Origin: Rhodococcoides trifolii
GTDB taxonomy: Bacteria > Actinomycetota > Actinomycetes > Mycobacteriales > Mycobacteriaceae
DNA length: 56,692 nucleotides
Assembly: GCF_014635345.1 (NCBI RefSeq)
Contig: NZ_BMCU01000009.1
Coordinates: 1 to 56,692, forward strand
Direction: 5' to 3'
Positions 8,687-17,870 of the stretch are shown here, in pieces (position 1 is the stretch's first letter; every line of letters starts with the position of its first letter). A model generated the notes under the pieces. That model saw nothing but the letters and a program-made list of their open reading frames with translations. It searched no databases and was not told the DNA's origin. A program made the translations under genes and the position numbers.

Positions 8687-10026
8687 CGACGACCAGCGAG
8701 AGGCCGGCCACGTCGGTATGGAAGCTTGTTCCCGCCACCATCACCCGACGCCCGGGCCGGCATGCCGCTGCGCTGCAGCGGCCCGCTGCGCCGCGCGAAG
8801 AGCCGAAAGACGCCCCGTCGCGTCCTGGTCAGCCACTGCTGTTGCTGTCCATCTTCCTCATCGCGTTCGGTTTCCCGCTCGGGTTCGGTTTGACGAGCGC
8901 AGTCTTCCCGGCCGTGATGTTCCTGCCGAGGTACGTCCGCGAGGTGGGCAACAGCAAGTTCGTTGCGTTCGTGTACGTCGGCGTTGCTGCGATGGTCGTG
9001 AACGGTCTCGTTCTGCATCTGTCCGACGTCGATGTCACCAGCATCGCCACCGCCGGATTCGTTACCGAGTTCACCGTGGTGCAAATCCTGTGTATCGGCT
9101 TCATCGTGTGGGTGAAGCGTTACGTGGACGTCACCCTCATCCTCGTCGTCTACGCGATCGGCCTGTTGCTCAATGCGGTGCTCGTCGCGGGGCTGTCGTT
9201 CGGAGACTTCAAGTACACCCTGTCCACGCCGCTGATTCTCTTGGTCGGCGCCCTGGCCGGAAGCAAATGGTATGCACCGCTGGCGTTCTTCGCGGTCGGC
9301 GCAATCGGTATGGCCAACGGTGCCAGAAGCTTTGCCGCGTTTGCCATCGCTGCGCCTCTGCTGGTGATCATCGGTAAGTTCTTCGTCTCGTCTTCGCGTC
9401 GACGAGGCGTGGGTCGTCGCGTCATCCTGACCTTCGTGTGCGGCGGAGTGGGGTACGCGCTGTACACCATCGGCACATCGCTGTTGCTGAGCGGAGCGCT
9501 GGGCGAATACAACAGGCTTCGAACCGTTCGTCAGCTCAACGAAACCGGAAGTTTGATCGCCAGCGCTCGACCGGAATGGTTCGCCACCTTCAATCTGATG
9601 AAAGACGATCCGTGGGGCCGAGGGCCCGGCGCGGTACCCGACGCTCACGATCTGAGTGTGGCCCGCGACGGACTCGATTCGGGAGGTTTCCTCGGCGGAG
9701 GCGACTACGTCACCGTCTACATGTTCGGTGGACGATACGAGCTGCATTCCATCATCGCCGACCTGTGGCTGAGCTTCGGCATCTGCGGATTGATTGTGGG
9801 TGTGGTGATTCTGCTGTACATCCTGCGCAGCACCGTCTTCGAACTGACCTCGCAGACTGCTCGGCCCATCACGGTGTTCCTGATGGTGGCATCCACGTGG
9901 TACCTCATGTTCGGGCCGTTGACCTCGAATCTGCCGTTGGTCTGCCTCACCGTCGCGCTCTGCATCTCGACCGACATGGGCGTACGAGCGAGACGCAAGG
10001 CCGATCACGCAGCGATGCACCCGTGA
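8683..10026 (+). CDS. O-antigen ligase/polymerase-like membrane protein (Wzy-type)
   Basis: 447 residues from ATG 8683; a longer in-frame reading upstream is rejected because it runs out of frame through the leader peptide. About ten hydrophobic segments run from residue 50 onward. A large extracytoplasmic loop near 280-350 is followed by a GRYELHSIIADLWLSFGICGL segment, as in the Wzy_C/O-antigen ligase superfamily. It would polymerise undecaprenyl-linked repeat units at the outer membrane face of the cytoplasmic membrane. The stop overlaps the next start (GTGA). A second protein of this type is at 36400, so two repeat-unit systems, or a polymerase plus a ligase, may be present. Confidence 0.75.
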   Translation: MTTTSERPATSVWKLVPATITRRPGRHAAALQRPAAPREEPKDAPSRPGQPLLLLSIFLIAFGFPLGFGLTSAVFPAVMFLPRYVREVGNSKFVAFVYVGVAAMVVNGLVLHLSDVDVTSIATAGFVTEFTVVQILCIGFIVWVKRYVDVTLILVVYAIGLLLNAVLVAGLSFGDFKYTLSTPLILLVGALAGSKWYAPLAFFAVGAIGMANGARSFAAFAIAAPLLVIIGKFFVSSSRRRGVGRRVILTFVCGGVGYALYTIGTSLLLSGALGEYNRLRTVRQLNETGSLIASARPEWFATFNLMKDDPWGRGPGAVPDAHDLSVARDGLDSGGFLGGGDYVTVYMFGGRYELHSIIADLWLSFGICGLIVGVVILLYILRSTVFELTSQTARPITVFLMVASTWYLMFGPLTSNLPLVCLTVALCISTDMGVRARRKADHAAMHP

Positions 10027-10925
10027 GCACTGCGCCGCCGTCGATCGCCGCAGTGGTGGTCAACTACAACACCACCGACGACTTGCGGGCGTGCGTGACG
10101 GCACTCGCAGACTCCGGTGTCCAGTCGATAGACGTCTTGGACAACTGTTCGACGGACCTGGCAGCGGTCGACACGCTGCGCACGATGACACGGGTGCCCG
10201 GCGTCGACTTCCGGGCGCACTTCTCCGACGTCAACTTGGGCTTCGGGGGTGGAATCAACCGGCTCGCGGACGGGGTCGGTGACGTCGACTACCTGTGGAT
10301 CGTGAACCCGGACGTCGTGGTGACCCCGCACTCGGCCAAGGTCTTGGTGTCGAACATGCGCGAAGGGGGTTTCGACCTGGCTTCACCGGTGATCGAGACG
10401 GGTGAGCCGGGCATGTCGGAAGTGTGGTTCGCGGGCGGTAATCTCCATGTAGCGCAGGGCCTTTCGGAACATATTCTGACACCCCCGGCATCAGCCACCC
10501 AACCGGCGACGTTCCTGACCGGCGCGGCTCTGTGCGTGAGCATGTCGGCGTGGCGGGATCTCGGCGGTTTTCGCGACGAGTTCTTCCTCTATTGGGAGGA
10601 TGCGGACCTGGTGCTGCGCGCTGCGGGCCTCGGGTACACGGCCGCGGTGGTCTCGGCCGTGACCGTCTGGCATCGGGTCGGGGCGTCCGGTGAGCACGGG
10701 GGCAAGTCGGAGAACTACTACTACTTCATGAATCGGAACCGGTTGATTCTGTGCGGAGCGGGCGGACGACGACTCGACGTCCTCCTGGGGCATGGGTGGC
10801 GTTTCACCTTGCGGCTGTTGGCTTCTGCGCTCCGAGAGCAGAGAGGTAAGCGACGCAAGTTGTTTCGCAGCCTGCGAGGAATCTTCGACGGTCTTCGTTA
10901 TCGAGACGAGCGGGTGACTCCATGA
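10023..10925 (+). CDS. GT2-family glycosyltransferase (rhamnosyltransferase-like)
   Basis: 300 residues from GTG 10023, overlapping the polymerase stop as GTGA. GT-A signatures: AAVVVNYNTTDDL at the N-terminus, NLGFGGGINRL, the NPDVVV metal/donor site, and LGGFRDEFFLYWEDADLVLRA with the catalytic-base ED. This layout is that of dTDP-rhamnose:polymer rhamnosyltransferases and relatives, which would fit the rmlA genes at the window ends. Cytoplasmic. Its stop overlaps the next ATG. Confidence 0.85.
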   Translation: MSTAPPSIAAVVVNYNTTDDLRACVTALADSGVQSIDVLDNCSTDLAAVDTLRTMTRVPGVDFRAHFSDVNLGFGGGINRLADGVGDVDYLWIVNPDVVVTPHSAKVLVSNMREGGFDLASPVIETGEPGMSEVWFAGGNLHVAQGLSEHILTPPASATQPATFLTGAALCVSMSAWRDLGGFRDEFFLYWEDADLVLRAAGLGYTAAVVSAVTVWHRVGASGEHGGKSENYYYFMNRNRLILCGAGGRRLDVLLGHGWRFTLRLLASALREQRGKRRKLFRSLRGIFDGLRYRDERVTP

Positions 10926-11629
10926 TCGAGTCCACGATCAGACGTACTGTGCTGCGCGTCGCGCGCAAGTACAAGGGCGAGTCCTATGCGATCGATGACG
11001 CCATGCCGCCGGCTGCCCTGCTGGACATGGTGGGGTCGCGGGTCGTGATGAAGCTGCGGGGGATAGCCCGGTTCCATCGCATCGGCGGCGCACCCTTCGT
11101 AGGAAGAGGCGCACGCATCAAATCGCGCGGCCTGATCGGTCTCGGAGCCGGGGTGACCTTTGCCGAGAGGTCGTTCGTGGACGCCACGAGCCGAGACGGC
11201 GTGGTCCTGGGTTCGAACACGAGCCTCGGCAAGTACACCCGCATCGAATGCACTGGCAATGCAGCAACTCTGGGGAAGGGGTTCGTCGCCGGTGACAACG
11301 TGGGTCTCGGATCGGATTGTTTCTACGGTGCGGCAGGAGGCATCACCGTCGGTACGGACACGATCGTGGGGAATTACGTCTCCATGCATTCGGAGAACCA
11401 CGTGAGCGAGCGCATCGACGTGCCCATCCGGACGCAAGGCGTCACGCACGTCGGCATCTCTATCGGCGCGGACTGCTGGATCGGTGCCAAGGCGACCGTG
11501 CTCGACGGAGTGGTTGTCGAGGATCATGTCATCGTCGCGGCCGGGTCGGTCCTCACCGCGGGCAGGTACGAGGCGGGCTCCGTCTACGCCGGTGTTCCGG
11601 CGCGATTGATCAAGAAGCGCGAGCAGTGA
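10922..11629 (+). CDS. Left-handed beta-helix acyltransferase
   Basis: 235 residues, ATGA-coupled to the GT2 gene. Hexapeptide coils run from about residue 60 to 220 (VGRGARIKSRG, SNTSLGKYTRIE, ADCWIGAKATVLDGVVVE), with HSENH in the loop where the catalytic His is expected and the C-terminal signature VYAGVPARLIKK. It is a maltose/galactoside acetyltransferase-type enzyme, probably acetylating a sugar of the repeat unit. Second of three LbH enzymes in the window. Confidence 0.85.
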   Translation: MIESTIRRTVLRVARKYKGESYAIDDAMPPAALLDMVGSRVVMKLRGIARFHRIGGAPFVGRGARIKSRGLIGLGAGVTFAERSFVDATSRDGVVLGSNTSLGKYTRIECTGNAATLGKGFVAGDNVGLGSDCFYGAAGGITVGTDTIVGNYVSMHSENHVSERIDVPIRTQGVTHVGISIGADCWIGAKATVLDGVVVEDHVIVAAGSVLTAGRYEAGSVYAGVPARLIKKREQ

Positions 11630-12765
11630 CGACCGTCCTGTTCGTCCACCCGTCGCCCGATCTGTACGGATCAGATCTTCAGCTTCTCGAAAGTGTCTGT
11701 GCGGTAATAGAACAGGGGTATCGAGCAACGGTCGTGTTGCCTTCGGCGGGTCCACTCGTCGACCGGCTCGAGGCCGTCGGTGCGACGGTCGAAGTCATGC
11801 ATTTTCCTGTGCTGCGAAAAGCAGTGATGACTCCTGTAGGCATCGCCAAGTACCTCGTCGATTCGATACGGTCCCTGTTGCGGATGCGCTCGGCTATCGC
11901 CCGTATCGACCCGATCGCGTTGTACGTCAACACGATCACCATTCCGGCATGGATCCTGGCGGGGCGCCTGTCGCGCCGGTACACGGTGTGTCATGTCCAC
12001 GAGGTGATCGATCACCCCAGACGAATGGTCCGTATGGGACTCGCGGCTCCACTGCGCCTGGCGAGTCGAATCGTGTGCAACAGCGAGGCGTCGCGGCGAT
12101 CGGTATGCGAGACGCGACCGCTTGCACCGCGAGAGATCGACGTCGTCTACAACGGGGTCCGATCGCGGGATGCGGTGGTCGAGCCGGCACGGTACGACGG
12201 GGAACTCCGGATCGTGCTGGTGGGACGGATAGCGCCTCGTAAGGGAACCGACCTCGCGGTCGACGCGCTCGCGCTCGTCCGGCAGCAGGGCGTCGATGCG
12301 CGCCTCACTCTGTGTGGAGACGTTTTTCCAGGTTACGAGTGGTACGAGCAGGACGTGCGTGAACGGGCAGAGAAGTCGGGCGTCGGCGACTTCGTCGATT
12401 TCCTCGGGTACGTCTCCGACACGGGAGTTGTGCTGCGGCAGTCCAACATTGCGATCGTACCGTCGCGGCAAGAACCCTTCGGCAACGTGGCCGTCGAAGC
12501 GATGCTCGCGTCCCGACTGGTAATTGCGGCCGACGTGCAGGGCCTGCTGGAAATCATCGACGACGGGAGAACAGGCCTCCTGTTTCGGGCTGGCGACCCC
12601 GATGATCTGGCGCGTCAGTTGACCAGGGTGCACAACGACGAGGGCTTAGCGGAGCATGTAGTGGAGGCTGCCGCATCGACGGCAGGTACGCGGTTCTCGG
12701 TGGAGCGCTACCGCCGAGACATCGTGAGGTCGCTGCGCCTCGAACGACGACCGACTCTTCACTGA
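11626..12765 (+). CDS. GT4-family glycosyltransferase
   Basis: 379 residues from GTG 11626, overlapping the previous stop as GTGA. N-terminal FVHPSPDLYGSDLQLLES loop, IVLVGRIAPRKGTDLAVDAL in the C-terminal Rossmann domain, and the complete donor motif PSRQEPFGNVAVEAMLA (EX7E). Last gene of the 8600 operon; its 3' end overlaps the convergent acetyltransferase gene by 7 bp. Sugar specificity is not readable. Confidence 0.88.
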   Translation: MTTVLFVHPSPDLYGSDLQLLESVCAVIEQGYRATVVLPSAGPLVDRLEAVGATVEVMHFPVLRKAVMTPVGIAKYLVDSIRSLLRMRSAIARIDPIALYVNTITIPAWILAGRLSRRYTVCHVHEVIDHPRRMVRMGLAAPLRLASRIVCNSEASRRSVCETRPLAPREIDVVYNGVRSRDAVVEPARYDGELRIVLVGRIAPRKGTDLAVDALALVRQQGVDARLTLCGDVFPGYEWYEQDVRERAEKSGVGDFVDFLGYVSDTGVVLRQSNIAIVPSRQEPFGNVAVEAMLASRLVIAADVQGLLEIIDDGRTGLLFRAGDPDDLARQLTRVHNDEGLAEHVVEAAASTAGTRFSVERYRRDIVRSLRLERRPTLH

Positions 12766-13322
12766 AACGGCAGGTGATAACGCAATTCGTAGTCGAGGTC
12801 GCGGGTGCGTTCTCCGATCACCTTTGCCGGCACGCCACCGACGATCGAGTACGGCGGGACGTCCTTGTTCACCAGCGCGGCCGCTGCGATGATGGCGCCT
12901 TCGCCTATCGTGACACCGGTCAGGATCGTGGCGCGCGTGCCGATGACGACCCGGTTGCCGATCGTGATGGGAATCAGCACGCTGCCGAAGTCCGAGCTTT
13001 GATGGTCGTGATGACCGGCGATGATCTGAACGTGTCCACCGAAATTGACGTTGTCCCCGATGGTGATACCTGATCTACCGTCGAGAAGAGCGTCGTTCCC
13101 CACGATCGTGTTGCGTCCGATTCGGATCTTCTCCGGTGCCTGCCAGACAGTTCGCCAATGAACGGTGGAGTGCTTGCCGATCTCCACTCGGAACACATGG
13201 CGATAACAGAACAACCGGAACTGATGCACGGGAACCCTGCCCACGAGAAAGGCCGCGAACAGCACAGCGCCGCGCAGGAATTCGCTGACTCGGAACTTGA
13301 CGGGCGCTGGATGTGGCATCAC
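12759..13322 (-). CDS. WcaF/NodL-like hexapeptide acetyltransferase
   Basis: 187 residues from GTG 13322, or 186 from the adjacent ATG 13319. After a hydrophobic N-terminal stretch (LRGAVLFAAFLVGRV) come hexapeptide coils (IGRNTIVGNDALLDG, IGDNVNFGGHVQIIAGHHDH, IGNRVVIGTRATILTGVTI) and IVGGVPAKVIGER. The HHDH loop carries the likely catalytic His. It is transcribed against the 8600 operon and divergently from the first repeat-protein gene at 13673. Confidence 0.85.
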   Translation of the reverse strand: MMPHPAPVKFRVSEFLRGAVLFAAFLVGRVPVHQFRLFCYRHVFRVEIGKHSTVHWRTVWQAPEKIRIGRNTIVGNDALLDGRSGITIGDNVNFGGHVQIIAGHHDHQSSDFGSVLIPITIGNRVVIGTRATILTGVTIGEGAIIAAAALVNKDVPPYSIVGGVPAKVIGERTRDLDYELRYHLPFQ

Positions 13323-13672
13323 CCGAGCTTAGTGGAGCAACAACCGGTTTCGTGATGTCTCCGGCTCGCAGATATGTTTGCGCATCGACCGTCGACGAAC
13401 CGCTTAACCTGTTTCGCGTTCGGTCTCGAAACTGTCCGGTTCGATGTCCGGACGGTAGCTTCGACGTGCGGAACCGGACAATTACTCGATCTCGTGCGAT
13501 ATCCGAGTGCTCCGACCGCGCATCGGCTCGAAATAGTGGAATTCCCGACCGTTTCATCGACCTGTGCGTGTTAGCTTCTTCTCGTTGTTGCATTCGCACA
13601 ACGCAATTGGAGATTCGGTAGCAACTGTCGGGGTGTGCTGTCGCCGGTTCTCGGTCCAGAACGGGAGAATTC
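13323..13672. promoter_or_regulatory. Divergent regulatory region upstream of repeat-protein gene 1
   Basis: 350 bp without a gene, between the acetyltransferase (minus) and the repeat protein (plus). It holds a perfect 10-bp inverted repeat, TGTCCGGTTC at 13433-13442 and GAACCGGACA at 13471-13480, with the 8-bp palindrome GTCCGGAC (13446-13453) between the arms, which looks like an operator. Further right, CGACCG (13546-13551) and TGTTAGCTT (13569-13577) resemble sequences upstream of the two paralogous genes at 25309 and 27742. A CGGGAG ribosome site precedes ATG 13673. Confidence 0.5.
13433..13480. promoter_or_regulatory. Perfect 10-bp inverted repeat, operator-like
   Basis: TGTCCGGTTC/GAACCGGACA with a 28-bp centre that itself contains GTCCGGAC. 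The multiple TCCGG half-sites suggest a repressor or activator binding region for one or both divergent genes. This is read directly from the sequence; the function is inferred. Confidence 0.45.
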
Positions 13673-15646
13673 ATGCACCGCCCCCGGCGCTATCAACCTG
13701 TCATGATCATCGGAATCATCGCGGCTGCCTTCTTCTCGCAGGCGGCCACGTCCAACGGTGCGACCCCGACTGCGTGGTGTTCGGCCCGGTCGGGCGCAAC
13801 CTCGACCGGCAACTCTGTTTTCGCGTGCCGAAGCGATGCGACGTCGACGGCCACGGGTACGTGGGACCGAACCAATCCGGCGTCGCAATTCCCCAGCGCA
13901 GTGGTCACTGCCGTCAACAACTCCACGGCCGCCCTGACGCTGTCCGGTGGATCCACGGGAACGGTCACCTCCAACACGAACGCCAAGGCGACCGTGACTG
14001 CGTCCGATCGTTCGTTCGTGTCTCTCGCCTCGCTCGCAGGTGCGACGTCGACCGTGACGGCCGACAGAGGTTCGATCGTGTCCGGCCTTGCGTTCGGTGC
14101 GCAGTTGCAGATGGCGGCCGACTTGTCCGCGCGCATCTCGGCGACTGTCAATTCCGGGTCCGTCGTCGACGCGAAATCCCTGAACGCAGCCATCGTGAAC
14201 ATTGCAGCCGAACTGGGTTCGACAGTATCCGTAGACGCTTCCAACGGTTCCCAAGTCGACGTGACAGCGACTCAGTTCGGCAACGTGAATGCCTCCGCGA
14301 CAGGCGGATCGAAGGTGACGGTCGATGCCGAGCGTGGTGGCCGTGTGCAGGCCAGCGCGAATGGGGGATCGGTTCTCGATCTGTCCGCGGACGCCGGCGG
14401 TATGGTGCAGGCGCGCGCGGAGAGCGGTGGGCGCGCGGGGGCCGAGACTGTCGGCGGTAACGTGACCACCAGCGTCAACGGTGGGTATGCGGTCACGAAC
14501 GCTTACAACAATTCGGTCGCGTCGTCGACGGTGAACGGCCGCACTGCGCAGTCCGTCGGATACGCCTTCGATGGGGCGTGGCTCTCGACCACCACGTCCT
14601 CCGATGGAGCATCTGTTCCCACCCGTACCTACGGGCTCGTTCTCGGTCAGGCGCAGCTTCAATCGGTTGCCTACGGCGCCAACTCCAGCAGCGCCGCGGA
14701 GGTCTACGCAGTCTCGTCCAACCCGAATGCGCCGCGCGCCAATGTGTTCGCCGGTTCGAACCTGGGAGGCACCACCTCCGTGTTCGGCAACCTCCGTCCG
14801 GGCGATTCCATCACTGCGATCTCCGGCGGGGCGAACAGCAAAGCCTATGTCTACGTTGACAACACGTTCAACACAACGGTGGTCGTGACGGTCACGGCAA
14901 CCAACGGCGGCACCGCTTATGTATCGACCGAAACCGGGACGTTCGGTTGCTACGGCGGCACCACCTCGGTTCGGTCGGCGTACGGCAATTGCGACAGCAA
15001 CGGGTCCGTCACGACCATCACGTACGCGAACGGAACCAAGCAGACACTCAACAACCCGCAGGTTCCGACGAATTTGCAGGCTCCCGTGTCGAACGACTAC
15101 TACGTGCCGCCGATCACCGGGGCGGCCGCACCGACTGGTTCGTCGGCTGCGCGCACGCTTGCTGCTCAGTCCACGACCGTGGCGGCGGACAGTGACACAT
15201 CGGCTGTCGCGACGAAGTCCGAGCCGTCCACCAAGCACGAGTCGAAGGCGGCCGAGTCCACCACAGCGAAGGTCACGAAGCCCGAGGCAGAAAAGCCGGT
15301 CGTCGAACCCGTCCCCGCGCGTCCGACAGCGCCGGTCGTCTCGGAGGTCGCGTCGGCTCCGGCGGTCGAGACACCCGCTGCCGCCGACACAACGGCGGTC
15401 GACAAGACGGAGAAGCCGGCTGCTCCCACCTCATCGGTGTCGGCCCCGTCGAAGACCAAGGACATGGCCACGACAAAGGACGCGGTGTCGACCAAGGATG
15501 CCGCGGCGACGAAGGACGCAGCGTCGACCAAGGACGCAGCGTCGACCAAGGCTGTCACCGACTCTTCTACTACGAAGTCCGACTCGGTCACCAAGGTGGC
15601 GTCGGCCACCAAGACGGGTGCGACGCCGTCGCCAACAGGAAAGTGA
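13673..15646 (+). CDS. Secreted beta-solenoid-like repeat protein 1, Lys/Ser/Thr tail
   Basis: 657 residues. An N-terminal RPRRYQPVMIIG basic start and hydrophobic helix form a signal peptide cleaved near ATSNGA. Residues about 75-300 are degenerate units of about 10 residues (pattern G-S/T-x-V-x-A-x-A), for example NGSQVDVTATQFGNVNASAT, suggesting a beta-solenoid. A Cys-containing module follows (GCYGGTTSVRSAYGNC), shared with the paralogues at 25309 and 27742. The tail (about 480-657) is low complexity and ends in TKDAAS-type hexapeptides encoded by 18-bp tandem repeats, with many Lys, unlike the paralogues. No LPXTG motif or terminal membrane helix. No family recognised; a role in matrix or surface structure is inferred. 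Confidence 0.7.
   Translation: MHRPRRYQPVMIIGIIAAAFFSQAATSNGATPTAWCSARSGATSTGNSVFACRSDATSTATGTWDRTNPASQFPSAVVTAVNNSTAALTLSGGSTGTVTSNTNAKATVTASDRSFVSLASLAGATSTVTADRGSIVSGLAFGAQLQMAADLSARISATVNSGSVVDAKSLNAAIVNIAAELGSTVSVDASNGSQVDVTATQFGNVNASATGGSKVTVDAERGGRVQASANGGSVLDLSADAGGMVQARAESGGRAGAETVGGNVTTSVNGGYAVTNAYNNSVASSTVNGRTAQSVGYAFDGAWLSTTTSSDGASVPTRTYGLVLGQAQLQSVAYGANSSSAAEVYAVSSNPNAPRANVFAGSNLGGTTSVFGNLRPGDSITAISGGANSKAYVYVDNTFNTTVVVTVTATNGGTAYVSTETGTFGCYGGTTSVRSAYGNCDSNGSVTTITYANGTKQTLNNPQVPTNLQAPVSNDYYVPPITGAAAPTGSSAARTLAAQSTTVAADSDTSAVATKSEPSTKHESKAAESTTAKVTKPEAEKPVVEPVPARPTAPVVSEVASAPAVETPAAADTTAVDKTEKPAAPTSSVSAPSKTKDMATTKDAVSTKDAAATKDAASTKDAASTKAVTDSSTTKSDSVTKVASATKTGATPSPTGK
15477..15551 (+). 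repeat. 18-bp tandem repeats coding TKDAAS hexapeptides
   Basis: About four imperfect copies of an 18-bp unit (GACGCAGCGTCGACCAAG type); the last two copies are identical. They lie in frame in the tail of repeat protein 1, so copy number could vary without a frameshift. Confidence 0.7.
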
Positions 15647-15824
15647 ACCGAAGAATGGTTTCGAAGCATTAAAGAGCCGTTGGGTTTGCTTCGGGGTCCA
15701 TAACGGGCGACAATCGGACGATGAGTCTGATTCGGATGGTCATGACGGCCCTCGTGGTGGATCGCCGCACGGTCACTGCTGCGCCGTGCACTTGCGCAGC
15801 CTGCCGCTACACCCGCTGACCGCA

Positions 15825-15870
15825 ACGACGAAGCCCGGACGACATCACGGTGTCGTCCGGGCTTCGTCGT
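15825..15870. terminator. Bidirectional terminator, perfect 20-bp stem
   Basis: Arms 15825-15844 and 15851-15870 are exact reverse complements around a 6-nt loop (TCACGG). It sits between the convergent repeat-protein gene and fcl, 12 bp before the fcl stop, the right place for a two-way terminator. No long U-tract, as is common in actinobacteria. Confidence 0.85.
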
Positions 15871-15882
15871 GTCCGGTAAGGG

Positions 15883-16851
15883 CTAGGTCCGAATGGAGTC
15901 GACGTGTTCGCGGTACCACTCGACCGTCGAGGTGATGCCCTCACGCAGTCCGATACCTGCCGTCCACCCCGACTCGGCCAACTTGCTGACATCGAGCAGC
16001 TTTTGTGGAGTGCCATCGGGTTTGGTTGTGTCCCACTCGATCTGGCCCGTGTAGCCGACCACATCGGCAACCACGTTCGCGATTTCCTTGATCGTCGAGT
16101 CCTCGCCGGTGCCGACGTTGACCTGATCGGGACCGTCGTAGTGCTCGAGGAGATGCAGGCACGCCTCGGCCATGTCGTTCACGTGGAGGAACTCGCGGCG
16201 CGGTGAACCGGTGCCCCAGTTGGTGACGGTGTCGTGGCCGTCGCGGCGAGCTTCGTCGTAGCGGCGTATCAGCGCGGGCAGCACGTGCGAGCCCTCGGGT
16301 GAGAAGTTGTCTCCCGGTCCGTACAGATTGGTGGGCATGGCCGAGATCCACGGAAGACCGTATTGGCGCCGCACGGCCTGGATCTGCAGAATGCCGGCGA
16401 TCTTGGCGATGGCGTAGGCGTCGTTCGTTTCCTCGAGATGCCCGGTCAGGAGGTATTCCTCCTTGATGGGTTGCGGGGCCAGCTTCGGGTAGATGCACGA
16501 GGATCCGAGGAACAGCACGCGTTCGACGTCGTTCGCCAGAGCCGCGTCCAGCGCGTTGACCTGCATGCGCATGTTGTCGGACAGGAAGTCGACCGGGTAG
16601 GTGTTGTTCGCCAGAATGCCGCCGACCTTTGCTGCGGCCAGGACCACGTACTTGGGCTTGGTCTCGGCGAAGAACTCGAACGTGGCGTCGCGGTCCTTGA
16701 GGTCGAGTTCCTTCGACGATTTGCCGACGAGTCGGCCGAAGCCCTGCTCACCCAGCAGACGCCAGATTGCGGATCCGACGAGCCCGCGGTGCCCGGCGAC
16801 ATAGGTGACCGCGTCGCGGTCGAGCGGAGCTGGTGTGAACGTCTCCGTCAT
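15883..16851 (-). CDS. fcl: GDP-L-fucose synthase
   Basis: 322 residues from ATG 16851, overlapping the gmd stop as ATGA; an upstream in-frame extension is rejected. SDR epimerase/reductase signatures: N-terminal AGHRGLVGSAI nucleotide-binding loop, LGSSCIYPKLAPQPIKEE, catalytic YAIAK, then SAMPTNLYGPGDNF and RREFLHVNDMAEA. It converts GDP-4-keto-6-deoxymannose to GDP-L-fucose with NADPH in the cytoplasm. With gmd it predicts fucose in the polymer. Confidence 0.95.
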   Translation of the reverse strand: MTETFTPAPLDRDAVTYVAGHRGLVGSAIWRLLGEQGFGRLVGKSSKELDLKDRDATFEFFAETKPKYVVLAAAKVGGILANNTYPVDFLSDNMRMQVNALDAALANDVERVLFLGSSCIYPKLAPQPIKEEYLLTGHLEETNDAYAIAKIAGILQIQAVRRQYGLPWISAMPTNLYGPGDNFSPEGSHVLPALIRRYDEARRDGHDTVTNWGTGSPRREFLHVNDMAEACLHLLEHYDGPDQVNVGTGEDSTIKEIANVVADVVGYTGQIEWDTTKPDGTPQKLLDVSKLAESGWTAGIGLREGITSTVEWYREHVDSIRT

Positions 16852-17870
16852 TCCCAGCCCGCCAGCGACACCTTGTCGATCCAGTGGCGACCCTCGTGCT
16901 TGAGCGCCTCGATATCGGCGTCGACCATGATGCGCGCGAGCTCGGGGGTGTGCACGGTCGGCTTCCATCCGAGCACACGTTCTGCCTTGCTCGCGTCGCC
17001 GACGAGGGCGTCGACCTCGGTGGGTCGGAGGTAGCGCTCGTCGAACTTGACGTGCTCTTCCCAGTTCAGGCCGGCGTGCTCGAAGGCGACGGTGAGGAAG
17101 TCCTTGACCGTGAAGTTGCCGCCGGTGGCGAGAACGAAGTCGTCCGGCTCGTCCGCCTGCAGCATGCGCCACATTCCCTCGACGTACTCGGGTGCATAGC
17201 CCCAGTCGCGAATGGAGTCCAGGTTGCCCATGTAGACGTTCTTCTCGAGGCCGGCCTGGATGCGTGCGACCGCGCGGGTGATCTTGCGGGTCACGAATGT
17301 CTCACCGCGACGGGGTGATTCGTGGTTGAAGAGGATCCCGTTGACGGCGAAGATGCCGTACGCCTCACGGTAGTTCTTGGTGACCCAGTAGGAGTAGACC
17401 TTTGCCGCGCCGTAGGGGGAGCGCGGGTAGAACGGGGTGTTCTCGTCCTGGGGCGGCGGGGTGGCGCCGAACATCTCGGAGCTCGATGCCTGGTAGAAAC
17501 GGCATTGCAGTCCTGCGAGACGCACGGCCTCGAGCAGTCGCATCGAGCCGACGCCGGTGGTGTCACCGGTGTGCTCGGGTTCGTCGAAGCTCACGCGCAC
17601 ATGCGACTGTGCGGCGAGGTTGTACACCTCGTCCGGTGCAATCTGCGACATCAAGGTCACCAGGCGGGCGCCGTCGCTGAGGTCTCCGTAATGGAGGAAC
17701 AGGCGTGCGCCCTCGTCGTGCGGGTCCTCGTACAGGTGATCGATCCGTGCAGTGTTGAACGTCGACGAACGTCGAATCAATCCGTGGACTTCGTAGCCCT
17801 TGGACAGCAACAACTCCGCGAGGTAGGAGCCGTCCTGGCCCGTGATTCCGGTGATCAACGCACGCTTCAT
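16848..17870 (-). CDS. gmd: GDP-mannose 4,6-dehydratase
   Basis: 340 residues from ATG 17870, with GGAG 7-8 nt upstream. It has ALITGITGQDGSYLAELLL, the NLAAQSHVRVSF block, SSSEMFGATPPPQDE, catalytic SPYGAAKVYSYW and NHESPRRGETFVTRKIT, a textbook GMD. It dehydrates GDP-D-mannose to the 4-keto-6-deoxy sugar for Fcl. It leads the gmd-fcl operon and is divergent from the phosphoglycosyltransferase gene. Confidence 0.96.
   Translation of the reverse strand: MKRALITGITGQDGSYLAELLLSKGYEVHGLIRRSSTFNTARIDHLYEDPHDEGARLFLHYGDLSDGARLVTLMSQIAPDEVYNLAAQSHVRVSFDEPEHTGDTTGVGSMRLLEAVRLAGLQCRFYQASSSEMFGATPPPQDENTPFYPRSPYGAAKVYSYWVTKNYREAYGIFAVNGILFNHESPRRGETFVTRKITRAVARIQAGLEKNVYMGNLDSIRDWGYAPEYVEGMWRMLQADEPDDFVLATGGNFTVKDFLTVAFEHAGLNWEEHVKFDERYLRPTEVDALVGDASKAERVLGWKPTVHTPELARIMVDADIEALKHEGRHWIDKVSLAGWE

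Noticed and set aside
8482..10020. 512-codon open frame on the minus strand
   Set aside because: It is antisense to the membrane polymerase gene; its protein is Gln/Arg/Asp-rich with no family features, typical of the mirror frame of GC-rich DNA.
13571..15238. 555-codon minus-strand frame
   Set aside because: Antisense to repeat protein 1; Arg/Gly-rich composition arises from the reverse reading of Ser/Ala/Thr codons.
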